Notes under the pieces: model-generated | Databases searched by the model: none | What the model was told of the DNA's origin: nothing | The model's input: only the letters and a program-made list of their open reading frames with translations | Shown: one piece after another, positions 34,393-39,860 of the stretch | Layout of the letters: each line of letters starts with the position of its first letter | Position numbering within the stretch: position 1 is the stretch's first letter | Made by a program: the position numbers and the translations under genes | Assembly: GCA_044426355.1 (NCBI GenBank) | Contig: JAWXUO010000011.1 | Span: forward strand, 1-39,860 | DNA: 39,860 nucleotides | Source: CAYJLC01 sp044426355 | GTDB taxonomy: Bacteria > Bacillota > Clostridia > Oscillospirales > Butyricicoccaceae | Direction: 5' to 3'

Positions 34393-35511
34393 ATGATTGA
34401 ATTTACAGAGTATAAAACTAACCTTTTAAATATAAAAAGTGATATTTTAGACATGAAAAAGTCGCTTGGCATAGAAAATGCTACAAAAAAACTAGAAATT
34501 TTAGAAAAAGACACCGAAAAAGACGGTTTTTGGAACGACCCCGAAAATAGTCAAGTTATTTTAAAAGAAATAAAAAACTTAAAAGATACTATCAAAAATT
34601 TTGATTTTTTAAATTCTTCTTGGGAAGATTTATACGCAATTTGCGAACTTGCCCTAGAAACTGACGACGACAGCATGCTAGACGAACTAAAAACTGACTA
34701 TCCAAAATTCATTAAAACTTTAGAAGATTTACGTCTAAAAACACTTCTTTGCGACGAATATGACAAACTAAACGCAATAGTTTCGTTTCAAGCAGGAGCA
34801 GGTGGCACAGAGGCACAAGACTGGGCAGAAATGCTTTATAGAATGCATACTAGATTTGCTGAAAACAAAGGCTTTAGCTATAAAATTTTAAACTACCTAA
34901 ACGGTGACGGTGCTGGCATTAAATCTGCCGATATTTTAATTGAGGGCGACTATGCTTTTGGCTATCTAAAAAGCGAGATGGGCGTACATCGACTTGTTAG
35001 AATTTCGCCTTTCGACTCCTCAGGTCGAAGACATACGTCTTTTGCTGCTGTAGAAGTTATGCCAGAAATTTTAGAAGACAGCTCTGTAGAAATAAATCCA
35101 GATGATTTGCGTGTTGATACCTATCGTGCGAGTGGTGCTGGTGGACAACACGTAAACAAAACCGAATCTGCAATACGTATTACGCATATACCGTCTGGAG
35201 TTGTTGTTTCGTGTCAAAGCGAGCGTTCTCAACATCAAAACCGTGACCACGCAATGAAAATGCTTATGTCAAAGCTTGTTCAAATTAAACAGCAACAACA
35301 TTTAGACAAAATCGAGGATATTAAAGGTGTTCAAAAGAAAATAGAGTGGGGTAGCCAAATTCGCTCTTATACTTTCATGCCTTATACTTTAGTAAAAGAC
35401 CATCGCACAGGCTTTGAAAATGGCAACACGTCTGCTGTTATGGACGGCGATTTAGAGGGTTTTGTAAATGCCTATTTACAAGGTGTAGCAAACGACACTT
35501 TATTGAAATAA
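34393..35511 (+). CDS. prfB: Peptide chain release factor 2
   Basis: Terminates translation at UGA and UAA. The 372 residues carry the stop-codon-reading SPF motif (205-207) and the peptidyl-hydrolysis GGQ motif (250-252). The gene is one uninterrupted frame. Codon 25 is CTT, as at the well-known frameshift site of many prfB genes (CTT TGA C), but codon 26 is GGC and no Shine-Dalgarno-like box precedes it. RF2 here is therefore not autoregulated by frameshifting. It faces away from secA and ends at its own terminator. Confidence 0.97.
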   Translation: MIEFTEYKTNLLNIKSDILDMKKSLGIENATKKLEILEKDTEKDGFWNDPENSQVILKEIKNLKDTIKNFDFLNSSWEDLYAICELALETDDDSMLDELKTDYPKFIKTLEDLRLKTLLCDEYDKLNAIVSFQAGAGGTEAQDWAEMLYRMHTRFAENKGFSYKILNYLNGDGAGIKSADILIEGDYAFGYLKSEMGVHRLVRISPFDSSGRRHTSFAAVEVMPEILEDSSVEINPDDLRVDTYRASGAGGQHVNKTESAIRITHIPSGVVVSCQSERSQHQNRDHAMKMLMSKLVQIKQQQHLDKIEDIKGVQKKIEWGSQIRSYTFMPYTLVKDHRTGFENGNTSAVMDGDLEGFVNAYLQGVANDTLLK

Positions 35512-35546
35512 CTGTATAATTTAAACAGAATATAACTCAATGTGTA

Positions 35547-35583
35547 AAAATTTGTGTGTTTTTTAGAATGCACAAATTTTTTA
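35547..35583 (+). terminator. Terminator after prfB
   Basis: AAAATTTGTG (35547-35556) pairs with CACAAATTTT (35571-35580), continuing into a T-run. The rest of 35584-35750 is AT-rich with no gene; it contains a lone 10-bp palindrome CCAACGTTGG at 35627-35636. Confidence 0.7.
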
Positions 35584-35749
35584 TGCCCAAATTTTTCCTA
35601 GCTTCTTATTTGTTAATTTTAAATTTCCAACGTTGGTAAATACAATCTATCACAAACTATAATTCTTTTGCATAATTGTATAATTAAAACCAACTATAAC
35701 TTTACGTATAAATTTTATTGCTTTGCAAAATTCTAATTATCCAAAAACT

Positions 35750-35778
35750 AAAACCTGTAAATCCTAAGACTTACAGGT
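35750..35778 (-). terminator. Terminator of the apbE-trmB unit
   Basis: On the minus strand ACCTGTAA pairs with TTACAGGT (35753-35778), followed by TTTAGTTTTT. Confidence 0.8.
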
Positions 35779-35783
35779 ATACA

Positions 35784-36485
35784 TTATTCACAATCTTCAA
35801 CAGTTTCAACAGCTGTTTCTTCTTCGCTTTGTTCTATTTTTTTAATTTCTTCAAAACGCACAGCCTCTACTCTATAAATCCTAAAACCTTGGCTTGAAAA
35901 ACGTTCTTCATACTCTGTCATAACATTAAACAAGCTCGTTTTATGTAAATCAAGGCTTAAATTTTGTAAACTAAAACCACATTTTGTAAATTGTTCTAAA
36001 GAAAATTCAAACAGATGTTGGTTATCCGATTTAAAATGCAACTGCCCATTTTTAGCTAATACATTTTTATATGATTCTAAAAATCTCGCATGCGTTAAAC
36101 GTCTATGTTCGTGTTTTCTTTGTGGCCATGGGTCAGAAAAATTAAGATAAATACGAGCTATTTCATCATCACAAAATATTTTTGAAAGCTCAAGTGCATC
36201 AAAATTTAAAAAAACCAAGTTTTCATATTCTAAATCGACTGCTTTTTCCGTTGCTGTTATTAGAGCATTTTCTTCTCTCTCAATCGCAATAAAATTAATA
36301 TTTGGATAAAGTCTTGCGTGTTCTAAAATAAATCTGCCTTTTCCACAGCCTATTTCAATATAAATAGGATTATCGTTTTCAAAAAAACTTTTCCACTTTC
36401 CACGATTTTCTTCTGGATTTTCTACCATAACAGAGCTACATTTTTCGATACGTGTAACTATGTTTTTCTTTTTTCTCATTCTCAT
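35784..36485 (-). CDS. trmB: tRNA (guanine46-N7)-methyltransferase
   Basis: Makes m7G46 in the variable loop of tRNAs. The 233 residues show the SAM motif EIGCGKGRFILEHA, the acidic IAIERE motif and the family signature FSDPWPQRKHEHRRLTHARF. The C-terminal 20 residues are an acidic tail (EQSEEETAVETVEDCE), not part of the fold. Its ATG follows TAGGAT, a weak ribosome-binding site, 11 bases after apbE. The two are probably co-transcribed. Confidence 0.95.
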   Translation of the reverse strand: MRMRKKKNIVTRIEKCSSVMVENPEENRGKWKSFFENDNPIYIEIGCGKGRFILEHARLYPNINFIAIEREENALITATEKAVDLEYENLVFLNFDALELSKIFCDDEIARIYLNFSDPWPQRKHEHRRLTHARFLESYKNVLAKNGQLHFKSDNQHLFEFSLEQFTKCGFSLQNLSLDLHKTSLFNVMTEYEERFSSQGFRIYRVEAVRFEEIKKIEQSEEETAVETVEDCE

Positions 36486-36496
36486 AAATTTATATC

Positions 36497-37504
36497 CTAT
36501 TCAAAAATATACGCAGTAATAGTTTCGCCTATACCACTTGTTCCACTGATTTTTCCATCATTTGTAATAAAAATAGCTTCCGTATCTTCCATATTTTCAA
36601 TAATAACGTTTGCTTCTTCAATACCAACTAGAAAACACGCAGTAGACAACAAGTCTGCAACTATAGACTCTTTCGAAATTATTGTAACAGATATAACATC
36701 AGAGTCTGCCGGATAGCCAGTAAAAGGGTTTAAAATATGGTGATACAACACTCCATCATAAACAAAATTTCTTTCGTAAGTTCCAGAAGTAACAACGCTT
36801 AAATCATCTATATCTACAGCTAAAAGCGATGTCCCATCAGCTAAAAACGGGTCACGTATTCCAACACGCCAATAGTCTGTATCAGTTTTTTTACCAATAG
36901 TTATAACATTTCCACCAAGACTTATTGTAGCATGTTCTACACCTTGACTAACTAAATAAGCTTTTACCAAATCAGCAGCATAACCTTTTGCAATTGAGCC
37001 TAAGTCTATTTTTGCATCATTTAATAATGTTACGTTGTTTCCATCTATAATTATATTTTCATAAGAAACTTTTAAAAGTGCATTATCTATATCTTCTTGC
37101 AGTGGTAATTGTGGAATAATATTGTTAAAATCCCAAAGTTCTGACAAACTGTGAGTTGTTATATCAAAAAGACCATCTGTAAGCTCTGAAAACTCCAAAG
37201 ATTTTGTAATTAACATAATTAATTCATCAGTTGCCGAAAAAGCCTGCCCATTTGAATTATTCAAAAGATAAACTTCGCTTGTTTCTATAGTTTTAGAATA
37301 TTTTTCTTCTAATTTTTTACAAATATCAAACGATTCTGTTAAAATTGTTGACGAAATATTATCATACACAGCTATAGTAACAGCAGTATCAAATACAAGT
37401 TCTGTTTTCGTTGTTGGCGTTGTAGTAGTAACCACTGGAGTTTGTGTTTCTGCACAACCAACGCACATACAAACTAAAATTAACGCTAAAAATATTTTTT
37501 TCAA
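36497..37504 (-). CDS. apbE: FAD:protein FMN transferase, lipoprotein (ApbE)
   Basis: Transfers FMN from FAD to a Thr of extracytoplasmic flavoproteins such as RnfG, NqrC or FMN-binding reductases. The 335 residues start with a lipoprotein signal (MKKIFLALILVCMCVGC, Cys17). Family motifs are present: FDTAVTIAVYD, LGSIAKGYAADLV and HHILNPFTGYPAD, plus the metal-site region LLSTACFLVG. The start codon is TTG with AAGGAG upstream. Promoter TGGTATAAT is at 37552-37560. No rnf or nqr gene is in the window, so its client flavoprotein is elsewhere. Confidence 0.93.
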   Translation of the reverse strand: MKKIFLALILVCMCVGCAETQTPVVTTTTPTTKTELVFDTAVTIAVYDNISSTILTESFDICKKLEEKYSKTIETSEVYLLNNSNGQAFSATDELIMLITKSLEFSELTDGLFDITTHSLSELWDFNNIIPQLPLQEDIDNALLKVSYENIIIDGNNVTLLNDAKIDLGSIAKGYAADLVKAYLVSQGVEHATISLGGNVITIGKKTDTDYWRVGIRDPFLADGTSLLAVDIDDLSVVTSGTYERNFVYDGVLYHHILNPFTGYPADSDVISVTIISKESIVADLLSTACFLVGIEEANVIIENMEDTEAIFITNDGKISGTSGIGETITAYIFE

Positions 37505-37551
37505 ACTTTTCTCCTTAAAGTAAAATAAATTTTATTTTCCGTAATAAAGAT

Positions 37552-37560
37552 ATTATACCA
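37552..37560 (-). promoter_or_regulatory. apbE promoter, extended -10
   Basis: Minus-strand TGGTATAAT with a poor -35; divergent from the pduL promoter about 75 bases away. Confidence 0.6.
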
Positions 37561-37632
37561 CAAATGTACTAAATAAATAAAGATAAAATATGAACAAAAA
37601 AAATATTTTTATAAATTTTTATGTATCATAAA

Positions 37633-37661
37633 TTGACAATATTGTATACATGTGGTATAAT
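37633..37661 (+). promoter_or_regulatory. pduL promoter
   Basis: TTGACA (37633-37638), 17-base spacer, TATAAT (37656-37661), plus a TGG extension: a complete consensus promoter, so strong expression is expected. AAGGAG is at 37676-37681. Confidence 0.92.
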
Positions 37662-37687
37662 TAACAAAAAGATTTAAGGAGAAAAAA

Positions 37688-38266
37688 ATGGAAAATTTAA
37701 AAGTATTAGTAGAAACTTCTGCAAGACATATTCATGTTTCAAGAGCAGATTTAGATGCATTGTTTGGCGAAGGCTACGAGTTAACAAATAAAAAAGACTT
37801 ATCTCAACCAGGACAATTCGCATGCGAAGAAAGAGTTACAGTAGCAGGACCTAAAGGAACGTTTAACGTATCAATTTTAGGACCTATCCGTCCTGCAACA
37901 CAATTAGAAATTAGCCTTGTTGATGCTAGAGCAATGGGAATTTCAGCACCTATCCGTGAAAGTGGTGACACAAAAGGCTCTGCTGATGTTACTATCACAG
38001 GACCTAAAGGTGAAGTTCTTGCAAAAGAAAGCACAATAGTTGCAAAACGTCATATTCACATTACTCCTGATGATGCAAAAGCACATAACCTTGCAGATAA
38101 AGAAATTGTTATGGTTAAAGTTGCATCTCCTGACAGAAGTTTAATTTTTGATGATGTTGTTATACGTGTTCGTGAAGATTTCGCAACTGCTATGCACATA
38201 GATGTTGACGAAGCAAACGCTGGTGGTTTAGCTGGTGTTGTTTACGGCGAAGTTATCAAAAAATAA
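37688..38266 (+). CDS. pduL: PduL-type phosphotransacylase, cytosolic form
   Basis: Exchanges CoA and phosphate on acyl groups (propanoyl or acetyl). The 192 residues contain the two zinc-site motifs ARHIHVS (13-19) and KRHIHIT. Microcompartment PduL carries an N-terminal encapsulation helix; this protein begins only 12 residues before the first motif, so it lacks one, and no shell protein, aldehyde dehydrogenase or diol dehydratase is nearby. It is therefore probably a soluble enzyme doing the Pta job in acetate metabolism. An ackA partner is not in the window. A very strong promoter and its own terminator fit central metabolism. Confidence 0.93.
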   Translation: MENLKVLVETSARHIHVSRADLDALFGEGYELTNKKDLSQPGQFACEERVTVAGPKGTFNVSILGPIRPATQLEISLVDARAMGISAPIRESGDTKGSADVTITGPKGEVLAKESTIVAKRHIHITPDDAKAHNLADKEIVMVKVASPDRSLIFDDVVIRVREDFATAMHIDVDEANAGGLAGVVYGEVIKK

Positions 38267-38277
38267 TTAAAATCCAG

Positions 38278-38305
38278 ACAACCACTTAGGTGGTTGTTTT
38301 TTTGC
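38278..38305 (+). terminator. Terminator after pduL
   Basis: ACAACCAC (38278-38285) pairs with GTGGTTGT (38290-38297), TTAG loop, followed by Ts. The stretch 38306-38484 contains no recognisable gene. Confidence 0.92.
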
Positions 38306-38484
38306 AATTTTTTATGTTTTATGCGAAAATTTCACTTTTTTGATGTATTTAATTTAATTTCTTTAATATTTAACGGTATTTTTATTTCTTTGTCTTAGGT
38401 TTTAAACTTTCTTACATGGACGCATATCACGATATTTTAAGAATATTTTTTTCATTTTTGCTAAAAATAAATTTAATATAATGC

Positions 38485-38513
38485 TTGAATTAGTTTAAAC
38501 TACGTGATATAAT
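38485..38513 (+). promoter_or_regulatory. Promoter of the hemolysin-III gene
   Basis: TTGAAT (38485-38490), 17-base spacer ending in TGA, TATAAT (38508-38513). Confidence 0.8.
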
Positions 38514-38547
38514 AGTTTTATAAACTAGTACGATAGGAGTGATATTT

Positions 38548-39180
38548 ATGCAAAAAAATTATTCACGTGGCGAAGAGATTGCAAATTCTATATCTCACGG
38601 TGTTGGTACGTTATTTTCTGCTGTAGGTCTTGGTGTTTTAAGTACAATGTCGATAATTTGTGGCACGACCATGTCCGTTGTTAGCTCAATAATATATGGA
38701 ATTACACTTTTTTTAATGTTTTTATCATCTACACTGTATCATGCTTTTTCTGGCGAAAAACTGAAAAAATTATTCAAAAAATTCGACCATTGCTCAATTT
38801 TTTTATTAATCGCAGGCTCGTATACTCCATTTACTCTAATAACCTTAAAAGGTAAAGTCGGATACACTCTCTTTGTGATAATTTGGTTACTTGCTATTTG
38901 TGGTGTTTTTCTAAAAGTTTTAGCAATTAATAAAACCGAAAAATTATCGCTAATTTTTTATATCGCAATGGGTTGGCTCGTTTTATTTTCACTAGAGCCT
39001 CTAGTAGAAAATTTAGCTAGAAACGGACTTCTTTTATTATTGCTCGGTGGCATTAGCTATACCGTTGGCGTGATATTTTACATGCTAAAAAAAACACCCT
39101 ACATGCACATGGTGTGGCATTTATTTGTTCTAGCAGGCAGTGTTTTTCACTTTTTGAGCATTGCAATATATGTAATTTAA
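38548..39180 (+). CDS. Hemolysin III / PAQR-family membrane protein
   Basis: A 210-residue protein with seven predicted helices. PAQR signatures are present: SHGVG near the N-terminus, SSTLYHAF, FDHCSIFLLIAGSYTPF and the C-terminal HMVWHLFVLAGSVFHF, supplying the metal-binding His and Asp residues of a putative hydrolase site. Bacterial members (YqfA/TrhA, B. cereus HlyIII) are linked to membrane lipid homeostasis; haemolysis is not the usual role. The GTG at 38539 lies in the GGAG box, so ATG 38548 is the start. It is monocistronic. A weak ACCTTT/AAAGGT hairpin follows at about 39191-39220. Confidence 0.9.
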   Translation: MQKNYSRGEEIANSISHGVGTLFSAVGLGVLSTMSIICGTTMSVVSSIIYGITLFLMFLSSTLYHAFSGEKLKKLFKKFDHCSIFLLIAGSYTPFTLITLKGKVGYTLFVIIWLLAICGVFLKVLAINKTEKLSLIFYIAMGWLVLFSLEPLVENLARNGLLLLLLGGISYTVGVIFYMLKKTPYMHMVWHLFVLAGSVFHFLSIAIYVI

Positions 39181-39245
39181 TCTCATTTTTACCTTTAAAT
39201 AGCAATAGTATCTCAAAGGTAACTATAGCACAATATAGTGCCTAC

Positions 39246-39274
39246 TTTACAAATCGACATAACTCCTTTATAAT
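39246..39274 (+). promoter_or_regulatory. Promoter of the PNPOx-like gene
   Basis: TTTACA (39246-39251), 17-base spacer, TATAAT (39269-39274). Confidence 0.7.
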
Positions 39275-39327
39275 TATATCATAGCAAACAACTATGTAAA
39301 TAATTTAATTTTATGGAGGATTTTATC

Positions 39328-39723
39328 ATGAAAAAAGTAGTAGAATTTTTAACAAAAAACCCTGTGCAATATCTTGCAACTGTTGGAACTGACGGTAAAG
39401 CAAAATGTCGTCCTTTTATGTTTTGTTTAGAAGAAGACGGAAAAATTTGGTTTTGTACAAATAGCCAAAAAGATGTTTACACTGAAATTAAAGCAAATCC
39501 AAATATCGAAATTTCTGTAGCTTCTGCTGAATTTGCATGGACTAGAATTAGTGCAAAAGCTGTTTTCGAAAACAATATGAAAGTTAAAGAAGGTTGTATG
39601 AGCATTCCAATCGTAAAAGGCATTTACGAAACTGCTGAAAATCCAATTTTCGAAGTTTTTTACTTAGAAAATCCACACGGTGTTATCGCTGATTTCTCTG
39701 GCAACCCACCTTATACATTCTAA
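39328..39723 (+). CDS. Pyridoxamine 5'-phosphate oxidase-like flavoprotein
   Basis: A 131-residue split-barrel protein of the PNPOx-like superfamily, expected to bind FMN or a related flavin. The signature is YLATVGTDGKAKCRPF (about 14-29), then GKIWFCTNSQKDVYTEIKANP. It is too short and too divergent to be true PdxH; relatives include general nitro- or flavin reductases and heme-utilisation proteins. The ATG at 39313 overlaps the GGAGG box, so 39328 (8 bases after it) is the start. It is monocistronic. Confidence 0.85.
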   Translation: MKKVVEFLTKNPVQYLATVGTDGKAKCRPFMFCLEEDGKIWFCTNSQKDVYTEIKANPNIEISVASAEFAWTRISAKAVFENNMKVKEGCMSIPIVKGIYETAENPIFEVFYLENPHGVIADFSGNPPYTF

Positions 39724-39789
39724 TACATTAAAACACTGATGAAAATTGCAATACCAAATTGAACACTTTTTTAAAAATAAAGCAAAAAC

Positions 39790-39860
39790 TTATTTAGATA
39801 TATAAATTTTGTCAAGATGAGCGTCGAATAATTCTTCTGGAGTGCTATAGTTTAAACTTT
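39790..39860 (-). CDS. IS30-family transposase, C-terminal fragment (runs off the right edge)
   Basis: The minus strand encodes 22 residues before a TAA: LNYSTPEELFDAHL followed by DKIYISK. 'LNY-TPEELF--HLD-IY' is the usual end of IS30-family transposases in Clostridia. The catalytic DDE part would lie beyond 39860. The AT-rich stretch 39735-39775, just outside the stop, may hold the element's terminal repeat, but the other end is not visible to confirm it. Only a short piece is available, so the call is tentative. Confidence 0.6.
   Translation of the reverse strand, partial: SLNYSTPEELFDAHLDKIYISK

Noticed and set aside
34299..34514. 71-codon minus-strand frame over the secA-prfB promoter region
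   Set aside because: It covers the promoters and the 5' end of prfB; hydrophobic composition comes from AT-rich sequence, and there is no ribosome-binding site.
35627..35636. CCAACGTTGG palindrome as an operator
   Set aside because: It stands alone, far from both neighbouring starts and between two terminators; one 10-bp palindrome is not enough evidence.
1..39860. CRISPR array, prophage, toxin-antitoxin or defence system
   Set aside because: No regularly spaced repeats, no phage structural genes, and no small paired genes with such features were found on either strand.

Overview
The window is AT-rich chromosomal DNA from a low-GC Gram-positive bacterium, most likely an anaerobic member of the Clostridia (Bacillota). 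This rests on strong AGGAGG ribosome-binding sites, consensus TTGACA/TATAAT promoters, frequent TGGTATAAT extended -10 boxes, an S-layer-homology protein, a SleB-type spore-cortex hydrolase, a PerR-type regulator, UPF0371 and UPF0303 proteins, an MntP-like exporter and PduL. It is mostly a dense housekeeping block. I see no prophage, CRISPR array, defence island or large biosynthetic cluster. Mobile DNA is limited to a foldback MITE-like element near the left edge and the tail of an IS30-like transposase at the right edge.

Layout, left to right. 1-584: two tandem stable-RNA-type promoters firing leftward off the window, then a 180-bp inverted-repeat element in front of metA. 585-4004: metA, an OGG-type glycosylase (-) and guaB. 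4153-7876: an S-layer-like protein with a structured leader, a UPF0303 protein and an MntP-like exporter. 7875-14444 (-): a CNNM/HlyC protein, perR with a self-overlapping operator, a heterodimeric ABC exporter pair and prmA. 14655-15200: an HD phosphohydrolase. 15342-21266 (-): one run metK > wecC-like > tex > Na+ symporter. 21437-25294: rnr and a lipoprotein. 25295-27578: a hairpin-rich 3' region, a UPF0371 protein, and a Met-Glu-Val tRNA operon with two promoters. 27586-30626 (-): trmN6-like > rsmI > rsmE > membrane protein. 30738-31400: a sleB-like hydrolase with an odd start. 31446-35511: divergent secA and prfB. 35784-38266: trmB and apbE facing pduL. 38548-39723: a hemolysin-III protein and a PNPOx-like flavoprotein. 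39790-39860: the transposase tail.

Functional links. Translation and RNA handling dominate (prmA, rnr, rsmI, rsmE, trmN6, trmB, prfB, tRNAs, tex). Methionine/SAM synthesis is represented by metA, which has the acetyl-CoA-type Glu111, and metK; neither has room for a SAM riboswitch. Envelope functions are the SLH protein, the WecC-like dehydrogenase, SecA, SleB, ApbE and two lipoproteins.

The most interesting points are: an unassigned three-way-junction leader before the S-layer-like gene; a row of four hairpins behind the UPF0371 gene; a possible AUU start for the sleB-like gene; a prfB in which the ancestral frameshift position (codon 25/26) reads CTT GGC, so no frameshift is needed; complementary degeneration of one ATP site across the ABC pair; a PerR box on the perR -10; and one promoter architecture shared by the tRNA operon and the left-edge promoters, which predicts an rRNA or tRNA operon just outside. 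I did not find a convincing wholly new multi-gene system.
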